Origin: Symsagittifera roscoffensis
Lineage: Eukaryota > Xenacoelomorpha > Acoela > Convolutidae
NCBI RefSeq assembly: GCF_963678635.1
Contig: NC_087071.1
Coordinates: forward strand, 36,728,438-36,792,437
DNA: 64,000 bases
Reading direction: 5' to 3'
Made by a program: the position numbers and the translations under genes. Positions 1-10,459 of the stretch are shown here, piece after piece. Positions within the stretch are counted from its first letter, which is position 1. The number at the start of each line of letters is the position of its first letter. The notes below the pieces were generated by a model. It saw nothing but the letters and a program-made list of their open reading frames with translations. It had not been told where the DNA came from and ran no database searches.

Positions 1-664
1 CATAACTTTAAGAAAAATGATCACAGGTGAAAGATCTTTTCAAATTTAAGCTGAAACAACAATACCTTTTGGATGATATTAAAAAATTCCGTCAAAAAAG
101 GCTAGTTAAAAAGTTGAAATTTGTCTGAAGAAAAAAAAACCCACCCCGAGCACAAATATTCCGTTACTTTCGTATCGAAAGTCGGAACAACAAGACTGCT
201 CGTATCAGGGCGAAGCCCTGAATGTTCCGACTGCCCATTAAAGTTTATGGAGCAGAAATATCAATAAAAAAAATTAAAAGTAATAAAACAAAATGAAAAT
301 TTTTTTTTCGAAAATTTGAATTTTTTTATATAAACCATCCCCCCACTCGCCATTAAAAAACAAAAAGATAGATTTCGCTACTTGTAACAAATCAATTATG
401 GCAAATAAGCTTCGTTAAACCAATGGCGTGTGGGGTTCGTTAAATTCGTTAAACCAAAATGGCAATCTTTAAACCCCCATAACTTTACGAAAAATGATCA
501 CAGCTGAAATATCTTTTCAAATTTGAGCTTATGACAACAATACCTTTTGAATGATAAAAAAAATTCCGTCAAAAAAGGCTAGTTAAAAAGTCGAAACTTG
601 TCTGAAGAAAAAAAACCCACCCCGAGCACAAATATTCCGTTACTTTCGTATCGAAAGTCGGAAC
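1..664 (+). repeat. Two tandem copies of the ~0.53-kb structured dispersed repeat
   Basis: A 5'-truncated copy (1-190) is followed directly by a nearly full copy (191-664). The family has a 5' end with the hairpin CAGGGCGAAGCCCTG inside an outer stem ACTGCTC/GAGCAGT, a middle palindromic zone (GCGCGA..TCGCGC, diverged in this copy), a conserved stretch around AACTTTACGAAAAATGATCACAG, and a 3' hairpin made of ACTTTCG-TAT-CGAAAGT followed by CGGAAC. No coding capacity is visible. Head-to-tail arrangement recurs at 21.9-23.0 kb. Assignment as a non-autonomous mobile family is inference from copy number and the target duplication at 26976-27505. Confidence 0.85.
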
Positions 665-2689
665 GATAACCGGCTGCTGTGTTTAGGCTTCTCAAAAAGT
701 AAAGGTCAAACCAAACTTGAACGGTTGATTCAGCATTTCACCCCAAGCGTGTTTATCAATCGTAGTTTGGGTTTAAATATCACGAAGAGATGACAACCAA
801 AATTATTTTTCACAACTTTTTCGATGGTTTAACTAGGAAAATTTGATGTTTTTTCACGAAATCAGAAATTAGCTTTTAAAAAGTTGAACCAAAATAAAAC
901 AAACCAGTCGCTCCAAATTCCGCATAAAAAAACTAACTGAGCCTCAATCTCAACCGGTTCGCTGAGACATTAACTGGCTGCGCAGAATATGAAAACAACG
1001 GAGCAACCCAGAGGTGTATTGTATTTAGAGGTTCTGTGAATCTGTTTCCGAGGGAAAAGGTTTGGGTACTTACAGAGACTATTGAAATGACCACGCCACT
1101 CACTCACAGAAAACTTAAATGATCTCAGCTCCTCTGCAGCAGAGTGCGCCCGTGCTTAGATCTTCGAACGTATTTGTTTTGGTCTTTGGACGTATTTGCC
1201 AGAGGAACAACACACTAAAAATACAAAACCTTTCAAAAAAAGAACGAACGCAAAATCCATTAAGTTTAGAGTCAATTATAACATTTTTAGAGCTTCAATA
1301 ATATGGTACAAAAGATCGGCAGTTAAATTTTAACGGTATTTTTGGTAGAGCAACAGAAATTGTACCTTTTTTTATGAACGCGAGATCAGGCAAGAAAATT
1401 TTAAATCATATTTGCTGACAAAGCAGGCTGTAACCCCTTTATGTCTCTGCATTATTTTGTCCTCGATTAACGATTAACGATTATATTGTCGATTAAGGAT
1501 TATATTGTCCTCGATTTGCTTGCCCTCTATCGAAAAAACACTACATTCGAGAACACGAGAAGTGAAACATCACAAGCGATCGAACCTTTAGGTGCAATTA
1601 GACTCTAATTTTCGTTTACATCCACATAATTTTAATGATCCCTTAACTATGTTGATTACGTTGCAGATCTCCTATCACCTGTTGACGTTCCTTAAACCTT
1701 AATCTGAGAAGTTCGAACAATGAAGACGAACTACGTATGGCCAAGTTTTTTGTGACGGAATACCGAAGTCAATTCTGCGCTTCATTATGGATGAAAATCA
1801 AAGATGCGAGCAGATTGTTTCTTATGAAAATCATTCAATATCTTAAATCACAATTTGCAACTTTTATCATTCTGGAGACAAATTGAATGCTGGGTTTACA
1901 CATCCTGGATACAATCACTTATCCATGCCCATCTGATTACGTATTGGTGACTAAATTTCTCTGAACTTTTCATTTGTCACACAATTTTCTTTGAAGATTC
2001 CTACGTACAAATTGTCCTTCCTTGCAGTTTGACGACTTTTTTGAGCTTCTTGCTTTGAGTTTCTACAATACTGCACCTTGTTTTTCATTGCTGCTGGAAG
2101 TATATTCTAAAGGCTCTGGTACTTAGGGCATCACACCACATAATCTCTATCAGTAAACGCAAATTAAAATTTCGATTGCTCAGAGTTATTTTTTCGTATC
2201 GATCGTTGAATGGAAATCTGTCTCTTCTGAAATCAGAAATCACTCCATGTAATAAAAACAAAACTCTATTAAGACGAAGTTCTTATCAAATTAACAAGTC
2301 CTTGAAAAAAATTTTGAAAAAAAAAGTACATGAAATATTTGGTATGCTTCTTTCAGGTCTGTGGTTACCGCAATGGTACTAGAAAGCGGTTGGCTCACTA
2401 ACTCAATTCAGTCCTCTAGCTGGTAGGTACGCCATCCAATTTTGCTCTAAGAACAGCATTAACTCTTCACACATTAACATCGATATCTATCGAACAGCAG
2501 GTCACAATTACACTTTTCTATCAATCTGATTTTGCTTTCGATCTTGACCTTCATTCTTCATGCTTTCTTGACCATGATTCCTGAATGAACTCATCCACGC
2601 TTCTAGGCTAATCTAGTTCATTTCATGTTTAAACTCTAGGCTACCAAAATTAGGTTTTGCGCTCAATAACAGCCTCTAAAAACTGTTCT
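665..2689. other. Intergenic stretch without recognised gene
   Basis: AT-rich sequence with only short reading frames that have no recognisable domain or splice context. A short internal repetition of GATTAACGATTA/GGATTATATTGTC is visible near 1460-1515. I see nothing else that can be supported. Confidence 0.6.
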
Positions 2690-2906
2690 CTAAAATATCG
2701 CGCGGTAATTGACCCTAATTGGTCAAAAGGGCAATCTTTAAACTCCAATAGTTTTACAAAAAATGATCACTGGTGAAATATACTTTCGAATTTAAGCTCA
2801 GGACAACAAAACCTTTTGAATGATATAAAAATCCGGTCAAAAAAGTCTAGTTAAAAATTTCGAAATTTGTCCGAAGAAAAAAACACCTCCCGAAAAAAAA
2901 CCTACA
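2690..2906 (+). repeat. Truncated structured-repeat copy
   Basis: Starts in the palindromic zone (ATATCGCGCGGTAATTG) and ends in the GTCCGAAGAAAA segment, so both terminal hairpins are missing. It is more diverged than the copies at 27 kb and 38 kb, suggesting an old insertion. Confidence 0.75.
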
Positions 2907-5240
2907 TCCTGACATTTTTTGAACTCAAGTCTAATTTTAATTGATTTTTTATTACAAAGTAATTCCGCGACATCTTTTAAGCCTTTTTTGTGCAAATTAT
3001 TTCCTGACCATATTCGCCATGTTTAATTGTCCCAGAAATCCCTCTTTTTTACTCCCACTGAACCTGGCTTCCACCGGTGGGCGTTTCAAAGCTTTTTAAC
3101 TATCAAACTGACGAGCTCAATCCGAAACCAATGTGGGTTTTTGAAAGGCCGTTGCTTTAAGGTTTCAGGGATGCGGTTTTGATTGAAATTCCTGGTTCTA
3201 TCCAAAATTTTTACTGCTCAATTTTTTTACTCATAAGGCAATTCCAAAAATTATCACAACTTTTTCCCATTTTAATAACTGAAGAAATCAAAAAACATGG
3301 GCGGAAATTGTTAAATGAGTATAACTGTGGTTAAACTTGATTTCATGAAAAAACAAAAATCATTTAAAATGTAGCAGCAAATATTTTCTACTATGTTGGC
3401 ATAAGCAATTGAGTTAACTGGGTCTGATAACTCAAGTCTGTTCATCAAAACTTTTTTTTTTAAACGTGGCAAATTACCTGCATTTTTTTTCATGGCTGGG
3501 TAAAACTTTCTCACCCACGACCAAAGCAAGGATGAAAGTGCGCCTCAAACAGCCAGTTTTTTTATTAGGAGTGGTAAAATTAGCAACCTAACTACCGCTG
3601 AACTCGTTCAAAACTTATTCGATTTTTTTTGACATTCAAACCATAATTAGTATCACTCAGAAGTGTTTAACTTTTTGCAGACTCAAATAATACAAAAACA
3701 AAAAATGTTTTTTTGAGTGTTTAGTAAAATCTGGTATCCCTAATGGTATCTGGCATGTTGTATACTATTAGTGGATAGGGTTGAAAAAATGGCTTCTTCT
3801 TGTCTTTATTGAATGAGCTATTTTAGATTTTAAATTCAAAAATTTAATTAATTAAACTAACACATAATTTAGCTAGTTACATAATTAAGCTAACAATGAT
3901 TGATTTTACTGATCTGGTCAGAATTTTTACCTCTTGAGCCGAGGTCCGCGACAAGTTCTGTAATTTTGCTACCATTACGAGGCAAATCTGTGCACTGGAT
4001 AGACGCACAATTCAGTGTCTGTAGGTCACTGAAACCCAGAGACTGGTCTTCCAAAATGTATAGGGTATCTCTTTAGAAATTATCTGTGAATTCCGCGCTC
4101 AAATGCGTATAACGCTAACGCACGACCTAAATCAGGTAGGTTGCTACCAATGCAACTCAAAAAAACTGATGAATCTGCGCAATCCAAAAAAAAATTAGCT
4201 TGAATTTGGACGACCCAAAAAAGATATATTGCGAATTTGAACAATTAAGAAGTGTGTTTGACTGTATGTTTCAATTTTGTGTTGAACTTTATGTTTCGAC
4301 CGTCTCGATTTGATATTTCGACTTTGTGATTTTGTTTGGACTTTGTGATCAACCTTATGTTGCACTTTACACAGGCAAAGTGTGACGCGCTACTTTAACC
4401 GACCCAAAAATGAAACGTTTCGAGTTTGCGCTATTTGAAAAAAATTTGTTGCAACTTTGGTGAACAAAAAGTGTGTTTGACTGCGTGTTTCGACATTTTA
4501 TCCGGCTTTATTTTTCGAACGACTCAAATTCATATTTCAATTTTTTGTTCCAGAATACAGTCTTTTCAACAAATGATTTTCAGTCGAACTCATTCAGTCA
4601 TTTTTTTGATCCGCCTCGTCAAAACATAAAAACAAACCAGGAACATATTTGACCAAACTCATGCGGGATCCATTTTTGGCTATGTTATACTTTGCGTGAT
4701 CAATGTGGCCACTTTGGACGACTCATACTTAGCTGTGTTGCAACTTTGCACGAGACATGGTGCGACTTTGCGCTATTCATAACGAGGCTAAACAGTGTAT
4801 TTGTTGAATTTAAAGCAGATTCCACAACAGGCTGAGAAAAGAACCCGCAAAATAATTAGTTTTCTGTGATCTTTGATATTTTTTATTCCATGAACAAACA
4901 GCTAAGAAACTGTACTACTAATAATTGCTACAAGAGGGGGCAAAATTGCATCAAAAATTGCAGCAAATACCTACTTTTAATCATAACAGTCGCAATTTAC
5001 GTCTCGTCCTCGTCCGGGATTTCTCAATGTATATTGATGCTGAAGGTGCAAAAAATTTGAAATCAGCCATAACTTTTTCTGTATTTGGAATTGAAGATAC
5101 GATATTGAGTTGATGGCAAGGGTTACATGAGTACAACAGCAATTTGCTATGAAATCAGAGAAAAACGTTTGGTTGAAGTAGAAAAAGGTATTATGTCCGA
5201 ATGTAAATTGTACCAAGAATCAAGTGTATTATACATCAAT
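2907..5240. other. Non-coding stretch with a degenerate duplicated phrase
   Basis: No gene is recognisable. Around 4238-4300 and again around 4457-4520 the phrase AAGTGTGTTTGACTG followed by TGTTTCGA recurs about 219 bases apart, embedded in sequence rich in ACTTTGTG/ACGACTC variants. This looks like an old, degenerate minisatellite. Confidence 0.5.
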
Positions 5241-5242
5241 TT

Positions 5243-5382
5243 CAGGCAAACTGCACTTATTGTTTCAAGCGTATCCAGACGTAGAGCAATGATTAGAAAC
5301 AAGACCGGTGGCCAGTCATTCAAGGACATTTAATAAATTTTCATGAACTATATATATAAACTAAACTTGTCCCTATGACATT
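5243..5382. repeat. Direct repeat flanking the Gypsy relic, left copy (candidate LTR fragment)
   Basis: About 135 bases from GGCAAACTGCA through CTATATATATAAACTAAAC to TTGTCCCTATGA match 10327-10459 in the same orientation, with small indels. The two copies bracket the Ty3/Gypsy relic, so they may be remnants of its long terminal repeats. They contain an A/T alternation that reads as TATA on either strand. They lack clear TG..CA ends, so a host-sequence duplication remains possible. Confidence 0.5.
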
Positions 5383-6529
5383 TGGTCACCGAAAAAATTT
5401 AAACCTATGTTTAAATTTTCATAAATTCATATTCCGACCACAACATCGGGGTACTATACTGTAAGGATGGTAATAAATACTGTAATGTAAATATAGTAGT
5501 AAGTTTAGTTTTTAAATCAGTTTTGTTTAGCGAGACTGTAGGTTTTTTAACTTCTTGGCTGTTTTCTCCTTTTTTTTGCTTTTTTACTCTCCCCCTAATT
5601 TGGTTACCGCTTTTTTGGTTCGTGATGACCGTCGCGGTTTGCCTATCGTCGCCGGCATTTTCGTTTTGCGTTTCACCCGCGGTATTTGCTTCGACTTCAG
5701 TTTCTCGGGTTTTCGCCGTTGGCTCGCTTTCTCCCGTCTCCTTTACTCCTCCGGTTTTTCCCTTTTTCCTGCTCCACTATTGTCGTTCCTATGCGTCCTG
5801 CCCGTTCACGTCGTGATTTGTCGCCGCAGGCCTGTCCGCACCGATGGGTAAACCACCGGTTTCATTGGTAGCGCCTTTTTCTCGTGTCTCTGACGCCCAG
5901 TTTGTGTGTGTGTTTAAGGATGGCCCTGCCGCCTCATTATCCTAGTCCTGTTCGTATCTAAACGCGACACCACTTCTTCCTAGTAAATAGCTTTTTTTCA
6001 TTATGACCGTTTGCGACGTTAATTTTTCAATTTTTTGGTTTAGTTTTTTATACGGTGTTGGGTTTTTCGGGTCCGTTACTCCTGTTTGTTGGTACACTGT
6101 GTACTTGCTCGATTTTGCCACTTTGTGCCGCTGTTCTGGTTGCGCTCTCGGATGATAAAACTCTATCTCCGCCTCAGCCAGTTCCTTTTTGTCCAGAAAT
6201 CTTGGCCCACATCTATACTCAGGTGCCTCTCGTATATCGCTCCTCTTCTCCTAGTCTTCCATTCGGAAGGGCTCATCGTTTAGCCGTCGACTGTTTTCGC
6301 CTAAAGCAGACAGTGTTTGGCTTACGACTTCTTTCAAACTGAGTTTTCAAATTAGGACGTTTTACTAAGTTTCTTAAGACTGTGATTGCTTTTCTCTCAT
6401 GATGGGCTTCGAACGGCGTTTGGGAGGTTTTACAATTCGGAACAAATCGCAATGCGCTTAGTGCGCGAAGTATTAAAGTTTCCAACCGTTTTTCTGCTTG
6501 CTCCTTTAGATAGGATATTACATATTTTT

Positions 6530-6838
6530 TTAGTGAACCGATGGTTTTTTATAGCATTCCGGTTGCCCGTTGATCTCTAACCGACAATTATAAAAATTCA
6601 ATGTTTTCCTGTTTGCGAAAACCTTGTATTTTTTGGTAGAAGAACCCCGAGGCCTGGTCCATATGCAAATTCCTGGGGTGCCTATGAGTGCAATGTACTT
6701 TTTCCAGAGTTTTAGTACATTTCTTGAGTAATTACTTGAGCACACGGAAGCCGATGGCCAATGTGAAAACAAATCAACGGCCACCAGTGCGTACATTTTC
6801 CACCCTTCAACGTAATAAACTGGACCCCAAAAATCCAA
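6530..6838 (-). pseudogene. Ty3/Gypsy integrase catalytic core fragment
   Basis: The minus-strand reading opens with LDFWGPV and continues with MYALVAVDLFSHWPSA, the pattern around the first and subsequent strands of the retroviral-type integrase core (first catalytic Asp in DFWGP). An in-frame TAA separates it from the upstream zinc-binding part (6839-7114) at the position where the family normally reads Gln-Leu/Ile-Asp-Phe, consistent with a single C-to-T change. Downstream (toward 6530) the frame quickly becomes non-homologous, so the third catalytic residue is not seen. Inactive. Confidence 0.85.
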
Positions 6839-7330
6839 TTAGACTATTTCGTTAGGTTCTGTTGGCACGTATGTTTCGCCTAGGTTACTTTTAGCTATAT
6901 CTGGTTTCAGATTTTTACCTGCTTCAAGGCATTTTTTGCACAGTTTTGCTGTTGCCGCCAAATTTCGGTGCACCATTGGCAACCAGGTGTCTTTATATGC
7001 GGCGTACATTTTGTCTCTCCCATGGTGGTAATAATGGGGACGATTCATAATAGAGTTTGCCAATGCCTCTGGAATTGCCAGCCTGCCGTCCATCCAGAGG
7101 CAGTTCTCCTTCACTGCGCAGTCTCCGTAGTGTTGCGCGTAGTATTGTCCTAGGTTCGTGACAATCTCCTTCGCCTTTGGGTTCTTGTCTCTTATGGCAT
7201 CCCTGATTATCTTCAGTTTTGGGTCCTTTTGAATGTTTACTTCGACGGTTTTTAGAGAAAGTATTTCTGGATGTTCGGTTTTTTTGAATACTTTGCTATC
7301 CGCTGGTATAAATCAGTAAATCTATTTGTC
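6839..7330 (-). pseudogene. Ty3/Gypsy integrase zinc-binding (HHCC) domain
   Basis: The minus strand encodes RLAIPEALANSIM, then HYYHHGRDKMYAAYKDTWLP and CKKCLEAGKNLK, giving the His/His and Cys-x2-Cys set of the H2C2 integrase zinc finger. The reading frame is open further upstream (YYAQHYGDCAVKENCLW). It ends at an in-frame TAA directly before the catalytic core fragment. The family role is strand transfer of the cDNA into chromosomal DNA; this copy is broken. Confidence 0.85.
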
Positions 7331-7675
7331 TGTGTTCACGAAAGGGTACCAAAATTCAGGAAATTTTCACGGAAAAAAGATGACGGTATTTGTTTTCTTT
7401 GAAGCTGTATCGTATTTCGGTAACTGATCTTGTGTGAGCATTTCAATATCTGAGTCGGAACGACTCGAGCTCAGGGTTGTTGTAGGGTTATGTAGGTTGT
7501 TTAGAACTAGGTTTAAATTAATATTTCCGGATTGAGTTGAAGAATTAACAATTGCTGTGGTGGAATATGGCTTTTCGGGTGTTGACGTTGGAAAATTCGT
7601 TTACATTTCGTTGAAAAAATGATCAAAAAACGATGTTGTTGATGTAAAAGTTTTGGTAAATGAGAAAGTTGATAA

Positions 7676-8170
7676 TTAGGATGACTTGAAGGGAAAAAAT
7701 GATTGTAAAATTGATGTTGCTGTGAAGATTTTGATGGTTGGGAAAAATCGAGAATTTTGATAACTTGAGTCTAACAATTGAGAACGGAATTTGATTTTCT
7801 GCTTTCCGTTTGTGCATATATTACGCATTATGCAAATATCTTGATAGCCAATCGCTATTAATTTCTGACATGACTTTCCGCCCTCGGCCGGCACGCTACT
7901 GGCGGTTTTATTTGCATATTCACTTAAAATATCACTGCCATTGGCTGAGATGTAATACCGTGAGCTCTCGCCCTCTATCGGTTTTTGTTTTCTTCTACTA
8001 TACATGACTTCCGTATTCTTTCGGTTTTTCGTACTTCTCAGTTTTTCTTTTTGCGGGTTCAGTGCGTTATTTGTCATGTTTATTTTTGCTACAGTAAATG
8101 TTGCGTCGTAACGACTTGTATGTGGCGCTTCTGATGACGTGTATCCTGATAAGTAATCGACCATTCCCAT
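7676..8170 (-). pseudogene. Ty3/Gypsy connector region between RNase H and integrase
   Basis: The minus-strand frame starts with GMVDYLSGYTSSEAP, resembling the conserved (V/A)DYLSR motif that marks the end of RNase H in Ty3/Gypsy Pol, followed by low-similarity hydrophilic sequence. The position between the RT/RNase H piece and the integrase pieces supports the call. The last third is probably not coding. Confidence 0.55.
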
Positions 8171-8424
8171 TTTTGAACTTTAAAATCATATGGTAGCATT
8201 TGGTCATACCAACGTGTTAGTCAGCTGAAAAAAGTATTGTTTCCTTTCGGGGACGAGTTAAGTAGTGTTAGTATAATTTTGTGATCTGAAAATACCGTAA
8301 AAGCGCGGCCATAAACGTAGTCTCTATAGTGTTCGATGGCCCATACCACCGCTAGTAGTTTTAGTTTGTTGGTTGAATATTTACAATCGGCGGAATTTAG
8401 ATGTCTGAATGCAAATGATATGGG

Positions 8425-8811
8425 TTACCATCCCTCATGACTGTGCTCTTCTAGCATCGCTCCCAGCTCATTGTGACTTGGGTCGCACACGATTCTCGTT
8501 TCTTTTTTTCTATCGAAGTGTTCAAGTTTGTTAATGTTTGCTACCGATTGCTTTAGTGACTCGAACGCCGTCTGGCTCTGATCCGTCCAAATGTAATCAT
8601 TATTTTGGTTTAGAAGGATTCTTAACGGTGCACTTATGTCCGCCAGATTTGGCGAAAAGTTATGCAAACTATGCAAAGAACTCATTAGCGACGTTAGCTG
8701 ACGTCGCAAACGCGTTGGTGGCGCTTTTAACTCATCGATCGCCTTCGTTTTTCTAACCAATGGCGTAGTTTCATTACGGTTTATATTGTGCCCAAGCCAT
8801 TGGCAGCTCAA
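8425..8811 (-). pseudogene. Ty3/Gypsy RT thumb and start of RNase H
   Basis: Starts near CQWLGHNINRNE (the FLGH-type motif after the RT palm), runs through a thumb/connection with LRILLNQNNDYIWTDQSQTA and FESLKQS, and reaches TRIVCDPSHNELGAMLEE, which matches the first RNase H strand (Asp-x-S-x3-LGAxL). The frame is open for 128 codons, the best preserved part of the element. Confidence 0.85.
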
Positions 8812-8852
8812 TTTTGCGAATTTGCCTTTCTGGAGCTTTAGCGCCGTGTTTG

Positions 8853-9345
8853 CTACATCAAAGTTTTTTGCGGATTTTTTCTACTGACGAAATGTGTTCG
8901 ATTTTGGTGTCTTTCGAAACTATTAGGATGTCGTCGATGAATACATGTGCTTGCGGGAAATTTTTGATTAATGTATCTTTTTTTGAAATTCAGCGGGCGA
9001 AATTCTTTTACTTTTTGAAATTTGAACCCATAGGTGCCCGTGGATTTTCCTCCCACTTTGCTCATTAGTTTTTGCTTCCAGCACTACTTGCCCGTACGCG
9101 TACCTTAAATCAAGGGTTGTGAAATAGACCTTCCATCTTTGTTTTCTGCAATTATTTGACTTATGCCATCCATTATTTCTTCTATATTAGTCGCCTGGTG
9201 TTTATTCTTGTGTATTTGTTTGTTTAATTCCTTTGATTCCCGCGCTAAATTTATACTGCCATCTTTTTTCACCGTGGTTACTATTGGAGATACAAAATGT
9301 TTGTCCGATATTTCCGCGAGTTTGACTATATGTCCCTTTGAGTGA
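8853..9345 (-). pseudogene. Ty3/Gypsy reverse transcriptase palm, frameshifted
   Basis: Across several minus-strand frames one can read KDGSINLARESKELN (RT fingers), VYFTTLDLRYAYGQV (the first catalytic Asp motif, LDL) and HVFIDDILIVSKDT (the F-x-DD active-site box). The pieces lie in different frames, so at least two frameshifts separate them. The active-site aspartates are still encoded, but no continuous protein can be made. Confidence 0.8.
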
Positions 9346-9568
9346 GACGCGTTATTTTCTTGTCTACTTTTTCTTGTTGGCTAAGTGGGGCTCTGTGCCC
9401 TTTTTGCTGCACTGGCCTTAAAATATCGAAGATATCCGCCCGTACCTTGGCGTTTCCCATGTGTCCTCTTCTAGAAAACAATTTTGAAAATAACTTACAA
9501 AAGTATGCCTGCCACTCGTCCATTTCCTGTTCTTCCCTGGCCTTCTTATTGTCCTCGTTTACTGCCAT
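9326..9568 (-). pseudogene. Ty3/Gypsy protease-RT junction
   Basis: Encodes PVQQKGHRAPLSQQEKVDKK followed by ITRLTQRDI, matching the conserved segment just upstream of the RT domain in Ty3/Gypsy Pol. It continues into the RT pieces through a frameshift near 9330. Confidence 0.8.
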
Positions 9569-10307
9569 TATTCAATTTCTTTGGATTAGTTCCAGCCCCA
9601 ATGAACCCAACGGATTGGTGGTTTCCCGAGATGACTGCAATTTTTCTTTGAGACACCCACCCATTGAGTTCAATTGTTACTTCCGCTTTCCCCAGAACTC
9701 GTATGCAGTTATTGTTGCAATCCAGAAATTCATCCTCTCCAGGCATGAGATGGTTGTTAGCTCTCCCCAAGACCCTTGTTGGTTCCTGCAAACAAAAGAT
9801 TGTTACCATAGACCCGCTGTCGACCCATAGCCAAATTTCCTTGCCACACACCGTGGCCATCACCCTAGCATTTGGATTTTTGATTTCTACTTCTTTACGA
9901 TCCCGTTTTATTGCCATTGCCAAATGTTCACTCGACGATCCAAAAGATAAATCGTACTCGGCCTCCTTTTCCTGCTCTACAAAACCTAAAGATTGCTCCT
10001 GGGTGCTGCCCCCCATACTTTGACTGCTTCGATGTGTTCTTGGTCTTCCTGCACTAATCCCACGTCCTCTTCCCCTCCAATGGTTAGTTCCATGGCGTAT
10101 TCTTCGGCAAGTGTTTTCGAAGTGACCTAACAGTCGGTACGCATTACATGTGGCATTCTTTGCTGGGCAAACTCTAATGCGTTCCATCGTAAAATTCGGA
10201 GCTTCCCAATTATAGCACTTCCTTGTATTTGGTCCCCCTGGTCTGTTCTCTCGTCCACCGCGCCCTCGGTTTCGGTAAATTCCTGATCCTGTGCGAATAT
10301 TTCTCAC
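9546..10307 (-). pseudogene. Ty3/Gypsy Gag C-terminus (zinc knuckle) and aspartic protease
   Basis: The 253-codon minus-strand frame begins with a Gly/Arg-rich stretch, carries a Cys/His cluster (CPAKNATCNAYRLLGHFENTC, a variant zinc knuckle), then an acidic linker, and finally WLWVDSGSMVTIF, the retropepsin active-site strand (D-S-G, hydrophobic follow-up). The N-terminal Gag part is missing: the frame stops at about 10310, where the flanking direct repeat begins. Confidence 0.8.
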
Positions 10308-10326
10308 ATCAAATCAAATCAAATTA

Positions 10327-10459
10327 GGGCAAACTGCATTTGTTGTTTCAGGCGTATCCAGACGTAGAACAACGTTTAGAAACAAACGAGACATTCAAGG
10401 GCATTCAACAAAATTTCATGAACTATATATATATAAACTAAACTTGTCCCTGTGATAGT
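10327..10459. repeat. Direct repeat flanking the Gypsy relic, right copy (candidate LTR fragment)
   Basis: Same-orientation match to 5243-5382, ending in the shared TATATATATAAACTAAACTTGT segment. The right copy has lost about 15 bases in the middle relative to the left copy. Confidence 0.5.

Larger units (their letters stand above)
5243..10459 (-). mobile_element. Decayed Ty3/Gypsy retrotransposon, minus strand
   Basis: Reading the minus strand from 10307 down, one meets in order a Gag-like zinc knuckle, an aspartic protease (DSGS), the protease-RT junction, reverse transcriptase, the RT thumb/RNase H start, a connector with a VDYLSGY motif, and the integrase zinc finger and core. This PR-RT-RH-IN order is that of Ty3/Gypsy (Metaviridae). 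Frameshifts and stops interrupt it throughout, Gag is truncated on its N-terminal side, and short direct repeats lie at the two edges. A lysine/arginine-rich open stretch at about 5480-5880 (minus) may be the C-terminal tail of Pol. Confidence 0.85.

Noticed and set aside
5523-5871. Overlapping plus-strand frames rich in Phe, Ser and Cys
   Set aside because: They are complements of a Lys/Arg/Thr/Glu-rich minus-strand stretch that fits the tail of the Gypsy Pol; no family features on the plus strand.
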